A stretch of DNA of 16,394 nt from CAYXOX01 sp964466745 (GTDB taxonomy: Bacteria > Pseudomonadota > Alphaproteobacteria > Rhodobacterales > Rhodobacteraceae). Where the stretch lies: assembly GCA_964466745.1 (NCBI GenBank), contig CAYXOX010000057.1, positions 1 to 16,394 on the forward strand, in the 5' to 3' direction. Shown one piece after another: positions 7,160 through 14,455 of this stretch (the stretch's first letter is position 1; each line of letters begins with the position of its first letter). Both the position numbers and the translations under genes were made by a program. The notes beneath the pieces are model-generated. The model saw nothing but the letters and a program-made list of their open reading frames with translations. It did not search any database and was not told where the DNA came from.

Positions 7160-7714
7160 GTGACGGTGGAACAGCGCCAGGAGATCGGGCCCGACAGGTC
7201 GCTTCTGCTCGTGGACGACGACGAGCCCTTCCTCCGTCGGCTTGCGAAGGCGATGGAAAAGCGCGGCTTCGAGCCCGAGATGGCGGGCACCGTCGTGGCC
7301 GGCAAGGCCATCGCCACGGCGCGGCCGCCCGCATATGCCGTGGTGGACCTCCGGCTCGAAGACGGCAACGGGCTCGACGTGGTGGAAGTGCTGCGCGAGA
7401 AGCGCCCGGATGCCCGCATCGTGGTGCTCACCGGCTACGGCGCCATCGCTACCGCCGTGGCTGCGGTAAAGATCGGCGCGACGGACTATCTTTCCAAGCC
7501 CGCCGATGCCGCCGACATCACCAACGCCCTTCTCGCCCGCGCCGATGCGCTGCCGCCGCCGCCGGAAAACCCGATGTCGGCCGACCGGGTGCGGTGGGAG
7601 CATATCCAGCGCGTCTACGAGCTGTGCGACCGCAACGTCAGCGAAACCGCCCGCCGGCTGAACATGCACCGCCGGACGCTCCAGCGCATCCTCGCCAAGC
7701 GCAGCCCCCGCTAG
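7160..7714 (+). CDS. regA: Redox response regulator RegA/PrrA
   Basis: The DNA-binding partner of RegB, a global regulator of photosynthesis, respiration, and carbon and nitrogen metabolism under low oxygen. Its length of 184 residues is exactly that of known RegA proteins. The receiver domain has the acidic pair in VDDDEP (18-23), the phospho-acceptor D63 in VVDLRL, T91 and K113. A proline linker (LPPPPENP, 131-138) leads to the Fis-type helix-turn-helix, VSETARRLNMHRRTLQRIL (160-178), nearly invariant in alphaproteobacteria. Translation begins at GTG 7160, supported by GAGAGGA six bases upstream. Downstream there is no hvrA or ahcY as in Rhodobacter capsulatus; the next gene is an MFS transporter after 176 bases. 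Confidence 0.97.
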   Translation: MTVEQRQEIGPDRSLLLVDDDEPFLRRLAKAMEKRGFEPEMAGTVVAGKAIATARPPAYAVVDLRLEDGNGLDVVEVLREKRPDARIVVLTGYGAIATAVAAVKIGATDYLSKPADAADITNALLARADALPPPPENPMSADRVRWEHIQRVYELCDRNVSETARRLNMHRRTLQRILAKRSPR

Positions 7715-7782
7715 GCGGCCCGCGCCCGCAACGCCCCGCGCCGGGCCCGGGCGCCTCCTGCGGCCCGGGGCATCCATCCGGC

Positions 7783-7800
7783 CCGGGGTCGGTGCCCCGG
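7783..7800 (+). terminator. GC-rich hairpin after regA, possible transcript end
   Basis: CCGGGG (7783-7788) pairs with CCCCGG (7795-7800) around the loop TCGGTG, a perfect six-pair stem. Just upstream are a second imperfect GC inverted repeat (about 7738-7754) and a direct repeat CGGCCCGGGG (7761-7770 and 7779-7788). No U-run follows, so a classical intrinsic terminator is not supported; Rho-aided termination or mere GC-rich sequence are alternatives. Confidence 0.35.
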
Positions 7801-7828
7801 CACTCCTGAGAGCAGACCGTCCCGGCTC

Positions 7829-7846
7829 GCGGAACACATGTTTCGC
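7829..7846. promoter_or_regulatory. 18-base near-perfect palindrome, operator candidate upstream of the MFS gene
   Basis: GCGGAACACATGTTTCGC reads as an inverted repeat in which seven of nine half-site positions pair as Watson-Crick and one is a G-T, with only the central pair unmatched. It lies 44 bases before the MFS start codon. A weak -10 candidate TATTTC (7855-7860) would put the -35 inside the palindrome, a natural place for a repressor. No regulator gene is adjacent, so the binding protein is unknown. Confidence 0.45.
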
Positions 7847-7890
7847 ACGAGGGGTATTTCCTTTTCCCCCGGCTGGTGAAACGAGGGCGC

Positions 7891-9135
7891 ATGAACTCGT
7901 TTCGCTTCCTGCGGGAAAACGCGCCCTGGCTCGCCGCCGGGATGCTCATGACCTTTTCCTCGGGCTACGGGCAGACCTTCTTCATCGCCGTCTTCTCCGG
8001 CGAGATCCGCGCCGAGTTCGGCCTCTCCCACACCGCCTGGGGGGCGATCTACACCCTGGGCACGGCAGCCTCGGCGCTTGCCATGGTGTTCGCCGGAGGC
8101 CTTGCCGACAGGTTTCGTGCCCGCGGTCTCGGGGTGGCGAGCCTCGGGTGGCTGGTGCTGGCCTGCCTCGCCATGGCGGCGCTTCCCGGCGCATGGGCGC
8201 TGCCCTTCGTGATCTTCGCGCTCCGCTTCGGCGGGCAGGGCATGATCAGCCATGTCGGGCAGGTGGCCATGGCGCGCTGGTTCAAGGCCACGCGGGGGCG
8301 GGCGCTCGGCATCGCCTCGCTCGGTTTCTCGCTGTCGGAAGCGATTTTGCCCCTGGCCTTCGTGGCGATGCTCACCGTGGCGCCGTGGCGGAGCCTCTGG
8401 GTCGTGGCGGCGCTCATGGCGGCGGCGGCGATCCCTCTCCTGATGGTCCTTCTGAGGCGCGAACGCAGCCCGATGGGTGCGGATCCGTCCGAGCACGCCG
8501 AAGGCGCGCTGGGCGGCCACTGGACCCGCGGCCGCGCGATGCATCATTGGCTGTTCTGGATGCTGGTTCCGGCGCTGCTGGGGCCGCCGGCCTTCAATAC
8601 GGCGTTCTTCTTCCAGCAGGTTCACCTCGCCGAGGTGAAGGGCTGGGCCCATGTGGAGCTGGTGGCGCTCTTCCCGATCTACACGCTGAGCGGCGTGGGC
8701 GCGATGCTCCTCGGCGGGGCGCTGGTCGACAGGCTGGGCGCCACGCGGCTGATGCCCTTCGCGCAGGTTCCCCTGGTGCTGGCTTTCGCCGTGTTCGCCC
8801 TGGCACCCACGCCGCTTCTCGCCGCCTTGGGCATGGTCGCCATGGGCCTCACGCAGGGTCTGAACAACAGCCTGCTTTCGGCGTTCTGGGCCGAGGTCTA
8901 CGGCACGCGGCACATCGGCTCGGTCAAGGCGCTGGCCGCGGCGATCATGGTTCTCGGCTCCGCCATCGGGCCGGGGGTCACCGGCGTGCTGATCGACGCG
9001 GGCCTCGGATTCGAAACCCAGCTCGGGCTGATGTCGGCGTGGTTCGCCGGTGCATCGGTGCTCACCGGGCTCGCCGTCCTTCGGGTTCTGGCGGAAATGC
9101 GGGCCGTCGCCCCGGCATCCGAGCCGCGGCCCTAG
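7891..9135 (+). CDS. Major facilitator superfamily transporter, substrate unknown
   Basis: A 414-residue inner-membrane secondary transporter with about twelve hydrophobic helices in two halves, split by a hydrophilic central loop (about residues 190-215). The MFS motif between helices 2 and 3 reads GGLADRFRARG (69-79), and a related VDRLGATR (279-286) marks the second half. GQGMISHVGQVAMARWF (115-131) and GITQ-like GLTQGLNNSLLSAFWAEVYG (319-338) resemble the oxalate/monocarboxylate-type branch, but I cannot name a substrate. I chose ATG 7891 with GAGGG upstream; a GTG at 7876 is the alternative. The gene stands alone on the plus strand between regA and the convergent smr. It is possibly controlled through the palindrome 44 bases upstream. 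The last four bases overlap the smr stop region. Confidence 0.85.
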   Translation: MNSFRFLRENAPWLAAGMLMTFSSGYGQTFFIAVFSGEIRAEFGLSHTAWGAIYTLGTAASALAMVFAGGLADRFRARGLGVASLGWLVLACLAMAALPGAWALPFVIFALRFGGQGMISHVGQVAMARWFKATRGRALGIASLGFSLSEAILPLAFVAMLTVAPWRSLWVVAALMAAAAIPLLMVLLRRERSPMGADPSEHAEGALGGHWTRGRAMHHWLFWMLVPALLGPPAFNTAFFFQQVHLAEVKGWAHVELVALFPIYTLSGVGAMLLGGALVDRLGATRLMPFAQVPLVLAFAVFALAPTPLLAALGMVAMGLTQGLNNSLLSAFWAEVYGTRHIGSVKALAAAIMVLGSAIGPGVTGVLIDAGLGFETQLGLMSAWFAGASVLTGLAVLRVLAEMRAVAPASEPRP

Positions 9136-9761
9136 CGGCGGCGGCGCAGGCGCACGTAGAGCGCGCCCTCCCCGCCATGGCGCGGGCCGGCGCGGGACAC
9201 CCCCACGACCATGGAGGCGAGCGGAGGAGAGTCCAGCCAGATCGGCACCTGCCGCCGCAACGCGCCAGGCTCGCGCAGGGGAAGGGCATAGCCGTCCTCG
9301 CCACTCCGGGGCTTGCCCTTGCCCGTCACCACGATCACGAGGCGCTTGTCCTCGGCATGGGCGCGCCGGATGAAACCCGTCAGCGCGCCATGGGCGCGGT
9401 CCAGCGTCATGCCGTGCAGATCGAGCTTCGCCTCCGGCTCCTGCTTGCCTCGCCGAAGCTTGCGCTCGGTGCGGGTGTCGAGGCCCGGGCCCGGTATCGG
9501 CCGCGCCGGCGTTGCGGGAAGCTCGATGGAGGGCGCGAGCGCCGAGCCCCCGATGCGGAAATGTGCCGGCGCCACCTCGGCGGGCATCGCGGTTTCGCCG
9601 CGCGCCGCGGGCTTGCCGCCCGTGCCTGCCGGCGGGGATGGCGCCTGCGGTGCCCGGCGCGGCGCCTTCTGCGCCCTGATCTTCGGCTGGAGCGGGGTGA
9701 CCTTGCGGATCACCTGCTCCCACGCCGCAAGATCCTCCGGGGATGTGCGCCGGCGCCTCAC
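9132..9761 (-). CDS. Smr-domain protein (MutS2 C-terminal-like, putative nuclease)
   Basis: A 209-residue soluble protein with a Pro/Ala-rich, probably disordered N-terminal half (about 30-95) and a C-terminal Smr domain. The domain motifs are LDLHGM (113-118), VVTGKGK (144-150) and HGGEGALYVRLRR (195-207), the set seen in Smr proteins with nicking endonuclease activity. The cellular role of stand-alone Smr proteins in this group is not settled. Translation appears to start at GTG 9761, 16 bases after the timA stop, with GGAG upstream, so it should be cotranscribed with timA. Its stop codon (TAG on the minus strand) shares bases with the MFS stop. In related genomes, from memory, an mltA gene often sits between timA and smr; it is absent here. 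Confidence 0.88.
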   Translation of the reverse strand: MRRRRTSPEDLAAWEQVIRKVTPLQPKIRAQKAPRRAPQAPSPPAGTGGKPAARGETAMPAEVAPAHFRIGGSALAPSIELPATPARPIPGPGLDTRTERKLRRGKQEPEAKLDLHGMTLDRAHGALTGFIRRAHAEDKRLVIVVTGKGKPRSGEDGYALPLREPGALRRQVPIWLDSPPLASMVVGVSRAGPRHGGEGALYVRLRRRR

Positions 9762-9777
9762 CTGCCCGCTCCGGGCC

Positions 9778-10440
9778 TCACTCGCCGGTGGCGATCAGGA
9801 TCCAGTTGGGATCGTCGGTGCCCATCTGGCGCTGGAACGTCCAGATATCCTTCTGGCGCTTGATCTCGGTGGGGCTGCCTTCCACCACGTCGCCCTCGGC
9901 ATTCTTCACCACCGACGTCAGCTCACCCACGAAGCGCACGGTCAGCTCGGCCTCGCCGGTCTCGGAATCGAAGGTGGCGTCCTGCAGGGCAAGCTCGCGG
10001 ATCCCCACGAAGCTGGCGTCGATGGTCAGCCCCTGGTCCTCGCGATCGGCCACCACGTCCACGAGCGCCTGGAACACGTCCTCGTCGAGAAGGCCCTTCA
10101 CGCTGTCGAGATCGCCGTTCTCGAAGGCCATGAGGATCATCTCGTAGGCGCCGCGGGCCCCCTGGAGGAACTCCGAGACGGAAAAGCTCGGGTCCGCGCC
10201 CTTCATTTCGGAAAGCGCGCGGGCCGCGGAGCTGCCCTCGGGCACGTGGTCGGTGATGTCGCGGTCGGGCCCGCCCTCGATCACCTCGAACTCCGGCCGG
10301 TCGCGGCGCGTCTCCGATTGAGAGACCGGCACGGGCGGCTTCTCGAACCCTTCCCGCGTGCCGAGCACGCTCTTGAGGCGAAGGATCAGGAAGACAGCTA
10401 TCCCGGCGAGCACCAGAAGCTGAATGATGGAGGAGCTCAT
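9778..10440 (-). CDS. timA: Tim44/TimA-family membrane adaptor protein
   Basis: A 220-residue protein with an N-terminal transmembrane segment (about residues 4-20, IIQLLVLAGIAVFLILR), an acidic linker and a C-terminal Tim44-like domain (about 82-218). The domain starts with DPSFSVSEFLQGARGAYEMI (83-102) and ends with IKRQKDIWTFQRQM (193-206), both typical. Bacterial relatives of mitochondrial Tim44 are thought to act as membrane adaptor or assembly factors; the precise role is uncertain. ATG 10440 is chosen because the hydrophobic segment follows at once and GAGAGG lies six bases upstream; the 17 residues before it in frame are not family-like. The gene is divergent from fxsA, and smr follows after 16 bases. 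Confidence 0.88.
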   Translation of the reverse strand: MSSSIIQLLVLAGIAVFLILRLKSVLGTREGFEKPPVPVSQSETRRDRPEFEVIEGGPDRDITDHVPEGSSAARALSEMKGADPSFSVSEFLQGARGAYEMILMAFENGDLDSVKGLLDEDVFQALVDVVADREDQGLTIDASFVGIRELALQDATFDSETGEAELTVRFVGELTSVVKNAEGDVVEGSPTEIKRQKDIWTFQRQMGTDDPNWILIATGE

Positions 10441-10486
10441 GAGGGGCCTCTCGGATGGGCTGGATGGTGGCGTCGGGCGTGCATCG

Positions 10487-10514
10487 CACATATGTAAGGC
10501 GCGTGGGGGGTCAA
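10487..10514 (-). promoter_or_regulatory. Sigma-70-like promoter for timA-smr
   Basis: On the minus strand, TTGACC (10514-10509) and TATGTG (10492-10487) are separated by 16 bases. Transcription would begin near 10480, leaving a leader of about 40 bases before the timA ATG with its GAGAGG site. The -35 is five of six to TTGACA. I do not see an equally good promoter for fxsA in the same gap. Confidence 0.5.
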
Positions 10515-10553
10515 GTCTATTCTCCCGCGTGGCAAATGCCCGGAGGTTGTCCC

Positions 10554-11060
10554 ATGTGGCTGTTCGCGCTGTTCGTCGCCGTTCCGCTGATCGAGATCGC
10601 GCTCTTCATCCAGGTCGGCGGGTTCATCGGCCTCTGGCCGACGCTGGCCATCGTGGTTCTCACCGCGCTGGCCGGAACATGGCTCGTGCGCAGCCAGGGC
10701 CGGCTCGCGCTGGGCGAGCTCCGCCGCAGCATGAACGAGCTCAACGATCCCACCGAGCCGCTCGCCCATGGCGCGATGATCCTGTTTTCCGGCGCACTCC
10801 TTCTCACCCCCGGATTCTTCACCGATGCCGTGGGTTTCGCCCTTCTCGTGCCGGGCGTGCGCACGGCGCTCATCCGCGCCATCGCGAAGCGCGTTTCGGC
10901 CGCCCGTTTCGAGAGCCCGCGGGCCCCGCACGACTTCACCGGGCCGGATCCGAGCGGCACCCCCGGGCGGCCTCCCCACGTGATCGACGGGGATTGGGAG
11001 GAGGCCGAAACGCCTCCGCGGGCAACGCACAAGCCGAGCTCGGGCTGGTCCCATCACTGA
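10554..11060 (+). CDS. fxsA: FxsA family inner-membrane protein
   Basis: A 168-residue membrane protein with three or four hydrophobic segments (about 2-20, 23-43, 72-86 and 91-101) and a polar C-terminal tail. The core motifs PLIEIALFIQVG (11-22), ALAGTWLVRSQGR (38-50) and PGFFTDAVGFALLVPGVR (86-103) are those of FxsA, whose overexpression in E. coli relieves phage T7 exclusion by the F factor; its normal function is unknown. The tail has PHVIDGDWEE (141-150), a conserved ending in alphaproteobacterial members. ATG 10554 is preceded by GGAGG seven bases away, so the open frame upstream (33 codons) is not used. The gene lies divergently to timA and 83 bases before secB, as in many Rhodobacterales and Caulobacter. 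Confidence 0.92.
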   Translation: MWLFALFVAVPLIEIALFIQVGGFIGLWPTLAIVVLTALAGTWLVRSQGRLALGELRRSMNELNDPTEPLAHGAMILFSGALLLTPGFFTDAVGFALLVPGVRTALIRAIAKRVSAARFESPRAPHDFTGPDPSGTPGRPPHVIDGDWEEAETPPRATHKPSSGWSHH

Positions 11061-11083
11061 TGCGCGGCCCGCCCCCTGCCAAG

Positions 11084-11112
11084 TTGAGCCCCGGGGCGTG
11101 CTCTGCTATTGC
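11084..11112 (+). promoter_or_regulatory. Sigma-70-like promoter for secB
   Basis: TTGAGC (11084-11089) and TATTGC (11107-11112) are 17 bases apart in the fxsA-secB gap. Transcription from about 11119 would give a leader of roughly 25 bases that includes the ribosome binding site GAGGT (11133-11137). secB can therefore be made independently of fxsA. Confidence 0.5.
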
Positions 11113-11143
11113 CGCGCCAACATGACACACGCGAGGTAGACCC

Positions 11144-11665
11144 ATGGCCGAGAACGGCTCCACCGAAACGCCTAAAGCCGCGGCACCCGCCCAGCAGCCG
11201 CCGCAGGTGCGCATGCAGGTGCTGGCGCAGTACATCCGCGATCTTTCGTTCGAGAATGTGGTGATGCAGAAGGGCACGGGCTCGGGCGCCACGCCGGAAG
11301 TCCAGGTCCAGGTGAATATCGACGCGCGCAAGCGCGCCGCGGAAAACCAGTACGAGGTGATCCTGAAGCTCAAGGTGACCGCAAAGGCCAAGAACAGCGA
11401 AGACACGCTCTTCCTGATGGAGCTGGATTACGGCGGCATCTTCATGGTGGATGGCGTGCCGGAAGAGCAGATGCATCCCTACCTGCTGATCGAGTGCCCG
11501 CGGATGCTCTTCCCCTTCGTGCGCCGAATCGTGAGCGACGTGAGCCGCGACGGCGGATATCCGCCGCTCAACCTCGAAACCATCGATTTCGTGGCGCTCT
11601 ACCGCAACGAGCTTGCCCGCCGGCTGCAGGAAACCAAGGCCGCGCAGGACGTCGCCAAGGCCTGA
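11144..11665 (+). CDS. secB: Protein-export chaperone SecB
   Basis: A cytosolic tetrameric chaperone that keeps preproteins unfolded and delivers them to SecA. The 173-residue protein has the family core VLAQYIRDLSFENV (26-39), an acidic-rich YGGIFMVDGVPEEQMHPYL stretch (about 96-114) and IECPRMLFPFVRRIVSDV (116-133), followed by GGYPPLNLETIDFVALY. The N-terminal Ala/Pro/Gln-rich extension (2-21) is common in alphaproteobacteria. ATG 11144 has GAGGT six bases upstream and a promoter-like pair further up. It is convergent with dnaQ, the two being separated by 65 bases with a strong hairpin. Confidence 0.97.
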   Translation: MAENGSTETPKAAAPAQQPPQVRMQVLAQYIRDLSFENVVMQKGTGSGATPEVQVQVNIDARKRAAENQYEVILKLKVTAKAKNSEDTLFLMELDYGGIFMVDGVPEEQMHPYLLIECPRMLFPFVRRIVSDVSRDGGYPPLNLETIDFVALYRNELARRLQETKAAQDVAKA

Positions 11666-11676
11666 GCCGTGCCGGA

Positions 11677-11710
11677 GCGGGTAAGGGCGCGCCGCGCGCC
11701 CCTTGCCCGC
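11677..11710. terminator. Long hairpin between convergent secB and dnaQ, candidate bidirectional terminator
   Basis: The arm starting GCGGGTAAGG (11677-11686) pairs with the arm ending CCTTGCCCGC (11701-11710). This gives ten pairs including one G-T, then about four more GC pairs around a single bulged base, with a loop near 11691-11695. It occupies half of the 65 bases between the two stop codons. Neither side has a clear U-run, so termination strength is uncertain. Confidence 0.55.
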
Positions 11711-11730
11711 CCGATCGCCGCGAGGCGCCC

Positions 11731-12417
11731 TCAGGCGCGCTTGGCCCAGAGGGCGTGTTCCCCCAGTTCTGCCACGAAGGCCTCGTGCGCGGCGGCTTCG
11801 GCCTCGGTCAGCCGGGGCGGCAGGGGCTTTTCGCGCGGGCGGGGCCGCCAGCGGCTCGCGCCGTCGCCGTCGTCACCGTTCTGGAGCGCGAGCGTGAAGC
11901 CGGGCTGCCGCCCGCCCACCAGCTCGAGGTACACCTCGGCAAGGATCTCGCTGTCGAGCAGGGCGCCATGGAGTGTGCGCTCGGAATTGTCGATGGCGAA
12001 GCGGCGGCAAAGCGCATCAAGCGAGCAGGGCGAGCCGGGAAATTTCTGGCGGGCGAGCGCCAGCGTATCCACCACCCGCTCCCAGGTGATGCCCTCCATG
12101 TCGCACCGGGCGAACTCGGCGTTCAGGAAGCGGAAGTCGAAGGCCGCGTTGTGCGCCACCAGCCGTGCATCGCCCATGAAGGCCACGAACTCCGCCGCGA
12201 TCTCGGCAAAGCGCGGCTTGTCGGCGAGGAACGCGTCGCCAAGCCCGTGGATCTGGAAGGCTTCTTCCGCCATGGGCCGCTCGGGGTTGATGTACTGGTG
12301 AAACGTGCGGCCGGTGGGCACGTGGTTGAAAAGCTCCACCGCGCCGATCTCCACGATCCTGTCGCCGTTCTCGGGATCGAGCCCGGTGGTTTCGGTATCG
12401 AACACGATTTCACGCAT
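11731..12417 (-). CDS. dnaQ: DNA polymerase III epsilon subunit (3'-5' proofreading exonuclease)
   Basis: The proofreading exonuclease of the replicative polymerase core. The 228-residue protein has ExoI DTETTG (D7, E9), ExoII HNAAFDFRFL (89-98; D94) and ExoIII HGALLDSE (150-157; H150, D155), a complete DnaQ-type active site. After the exonuclease fold, QPGFTL (171-176) sits where the E. coli protein has its beta-clamp-binding hexapeptide, and a C-terminal tail of about 50 residues suits binding to the alpha subunit. ATG 12417 is chosen because the catalytic MREIVFDTETTG then forms the N-terminus. It overlaps the coaE stop by eight bases (ATGCGTGA). It is the last gene of the maf-aroE-coaE-dnaQ run. 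Confidence 0.95.
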   Translation of the reverse strand: MREIVFDTETTGLDPENGDRIVEIGAVELFNHVPTGRTFHQYINPERPMAEEAFQIHGLGDAFLADKPRFAEIAAEFVAFMGDARLVAHNAAFDFRFLNAEFARCDMEGITWERVVDTLALARQKFPGSPCSLDALCRRFAIDNSERTLHGALLDSEILAEVYLELVGGRQPGFTLALQNGDDGDGASRWRPRPREKPLPPRLTEAEAAAHEAFVAELGEHALWAKRA

Positions 12418-13024
12418 CTTTCCGCTGGCCCCCTTCGCGCTTCTTCCCGATCTCGCCGAGCACAGCATCCACCGCCGCGGCGGCGCCCTCAAGGGTTGTC
12501 GTCGGGATCACGTGATCGGCGCGGGCGCGCTTCTCGGCGTCGGGCATCTGCCTCGCCAGAAGCGCCTCGAATCGCTCGGGCGTCATCCCCGGGCGGGCGA
12601 GCACGCGCGCACGCTGGATCTCGGCGGGAGCGGAAACGACGATCACCGTATCTGCCGTCGCTTCGAGGCCCTTTTCGAACAGAAGAGGAACATCCACCAG
12701 CACGATTGGGGCCTCGGCACGGGCCAGGAAGGCCGCGCGATCGGCCGCGACGAGGGGGTGAACGATCGCCTCGATGCGGCCGAGCGCCGCGGGATCGCGC
12801 GCGATTATCTCGGACAGTGCCTCGCGAGAGACGGCACCATGCCTGACCGCTTGGGGAAACGCCGCCGCCATGGGCGCCACGGCTGCTCCGCCCGCCGAAT
12901 AAAGCCGGTGAACGGCGGCGTCGGCATCCCAGACCGGCACACCGCGTTCGGCGAACATGCCCGCCGTTGTCGTCTTGCCCATGCCGATGGAGCCGGTCAG
13001 CGCGATCACATGGGGCCGTGCCAT
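12410..13024 (-). CDS. coaE: Dephospho-CoA kinase
   Basis: This enzyme catalyses the last step of coenzyme A synthesis, ATP-dependent phosphorylation of the 3'-hydroxyl of dephospho-CoA. The 204-residue protein has the P-loop GSIGMGKTT (11-19), DADAAVH (33-39), IVHPLV (87-92) and DVPLLFE (111-117), and the lid-region RQMPDAEKRARADHVI (158-173), all in CoaE order. ATG 13024 lies one base after the aroE stop and begins MARPHVIALTGS. A TTG 12 codons upstream is in frame but would overlap aroE. No good Shine-Dalgarno is visible, which fits translation coupled to aroE. A basic C-terminal tail (GKKREGGQRKDA) is slightly longer than usual. Confidence 0.95.
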   Translation of the reverse strand: MARPHVIALTGSIGMGKTTTAGMFAERGVPVWDADAAVHRLYSAGGAAVAPMAAAFPQAVRHGAVSREALSEIIARDPAALGRIEAIVHPLVAADRAAFLARAEAPIVLVDVPLLFEKGLEATADTVIVVSAPAEIQRARVLARPGMTPERFEALLARQMPDAEKRARADHVIPTTTLEGAAAAVDAVLGEIGKKREGGQRKDA

Positions 13025-13025
13025 C

Positions 13026-13859
13026 TCAACGAAGAACGGCGGCGCGGGTTTTCTCGTCAACCTCCGGGCGCTGGCCGAACCACCGCTCGAAGGCCGGCAC
13101 CGCCTGGTGGATCAGCATGCCGAGCCCGTCCACCGTGATACATCCGGCTTCCTCGGCCTCGCGCAGCAGCCGCGTGCGGATGGGCGCATAGACGAGATCG
13201 GTTACCAACGCGCCCTTCCGCAACCCGTCGAGCGGCACACGCATCTCCGGTGCGCCGATCATCCCGAGCGAGGTGGTATTCACGACGGTGGTCGCCTCTT
13301 CCAGCATGTTCCCGGCCGAGACCCAATCCACCACCTCGAGGCGGGTTCCGAAATCCTGGCGCAGCACATCGGCACGCGCCTTCGTCCGGTTGGAGATCAG
13401 GATGCGCGGAACCCCTGCCTCGATCAGCGAGGCGACGACGGCACGGGCCGCGCCCCCGGCGCCGAGCACGGCCGCCGGGCCGGCTTCCGGTTTCCACTCC
13501 GGCGCGCTGGCCCTCAGGTTGGCGATGAAACCGTAGCCGTCGGTGTTGTCGGCGTGGATCTTCCCGTCCTTGCGGAAGATGAGCGTGTTCGCGGCCCCGA
13601 TCAGCGTTGCCCGGTCGGTCACGAGATCGGCCGCTTCCAGCGCCGCCAGCTTGTGCGGGATGGTGACGTTCACGCCCACGAAGCCGATGCGCGGCAGCAG
13701 GCGCAGCGTTTCCGCAAGATCCTGGCCGCCGACATCCATGGGGATGTAGTAGCCCTGCAAACCGTAGCGGCGCAGCCAGTGCGCATGAAGCTGGGGCGAC
13801 CGGCTGTGCGAGACGGGCGAGCCGATCACGCCGGCGAGGGGGATGCGCGTTTCGCTCAT
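13026..13859 (-). CDS. aroE: Shikimate dehydrogenase (NADP+)
   Basis: This enzyme reduces 3-dehydroshikimate to shikimate in aromatic amino acid synthesis. The 277-residue protein has the shikimate-binding HSRSP (18-22), catalytic K70 in VTIPHK and D107 in NTDGYG (105-110). The NADP-binding GAGGAARA (133-140) and NRTKA (157-161) follow, with GLGMLIHQA (245-253) near the C-terminus. ATG 13859 overlaps the maf stop by four bases (ATGA), which fixes the start against ten extra in-frame codons upstream. The coaE gene starts one base after its stop. Confidence 0.96.
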   Translation of the reverse strand: MSETRIPLAGVIGSPVSHSRSPQLHAHWLRRYGLQGYYIPMDVGGQDLAETLRLLPRIGFVGVNVTIPHKLAALEAADLVTDRATLIGAANTLIFRKDGKIHADNTDGYGFIANLRASAPEWKPEAGPAAVLGAGGAARAVVASLIEAGVPRILISNRTKARADVLRQDFGTRLEVVDWVSAGNMLEEATTVVNTTSLGMIGAPEMRVPLDGLRKGALVTDLVYAPIRTRLLREAEEAGCITVDGLGMLIHQAVPAFERWFGQRPEVDEKTRAAVLR

Positions 13860-14455
13860 GCCTGCAGTGTTCCCCGCAGCGTGAGCCACGACAAGAGTTC
13901 CACCAGCGGAAGGCCGAGAACGGAGAAGTAATCTCCGTCAACCCGTGACATCAGGCGCACACCTTCCCCCTCCAGGTGGTAGGCGCCGGCGGCATCCGAG
14001 ACGGCCGGCCAGTTTCGTTCGAGATAGCCATCGAGGAACGCGTCGGAGAATGGGCGCACGGTAAGCCGAACCACGCCGACGTGCCGCCACACCGGGGCGC
14101 CGTTCTCGTAGGCCACCGCGGCGGAAAGGAGGCGATGCTGTTTTCCGCGCAGCGCGAGCAGCTGGGTGCGGGCGGCATCCGGGCTTGCCGGTTTGCCCAG
14201 AACGGTGCCGTCCAGATCGAGCACCTGGTCGCAGCCCAGCACCAGCGCCTCGGGCCGCTTCTCGCCGATGCGGCGGGCCTTCATTTCCGCCAGCGCATCC
14301 GCGACCTCCCGCGGGCCGGCGCCCTCCGCTTCGAGTGCGAGGCGCACGGTTTCCTCGTCCACCCGTGGCGGCACGGTTTCGATCGTCACCCCGGCCGCCT
14401 CCAGCAGGCGGCGGCGGACCTTCGATGTCGAGGCGAGAATGAGGGGCGCCGTCAT
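13856..14455 (-). CDS. maf: Maf family nucleotide pyrophosphatase (YceF-like)
   Basis: A house-cleaning nucleoside triphosphate pyrophosphatase that hydrolyses non-canonical or modified nucleotides. The YceF-like branch prefers 7-methyl-GTP, but specificity is not proven here. The 199-residue protein has LASTSKVRRRLLEAAGV (7-23) as the Maf signature, the catalytic Asp in GCDQVL (74-79), GKP (87-89) and the C-terminal VDGDYFSVLGLPL (172-184). ATG 14455 makes the protein start MTAPLILAST; ten earlier in-frame codons lack family similarity. It is the first gene of the leftward maf-aroE-coaE-dnaQ run, and its upstream region is the large gene-free stretch. A small inverted repeat TGACAG-TT-CTGTGA (14458-14471) lies just before the start codon. 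Confidence 0.93.
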   Translation of the reverse strand: MTAPLILASTSKVRRRLLEAAGVTIETVPPRVDEETVRLALEAEGAGPREVADALAEMKARRIGEKRPEALVLGCDQVLDLDGTVLGKPASPDAARTQLLALRGKQHRLLSAAVAYENGAPVWRHVGVVRLTVRPFSDAFLDGYLERNWPAVSDAAGAYHLEGEGVRLMSRVDGDYFSVLGLPLVELLSWLTLRGTLQA

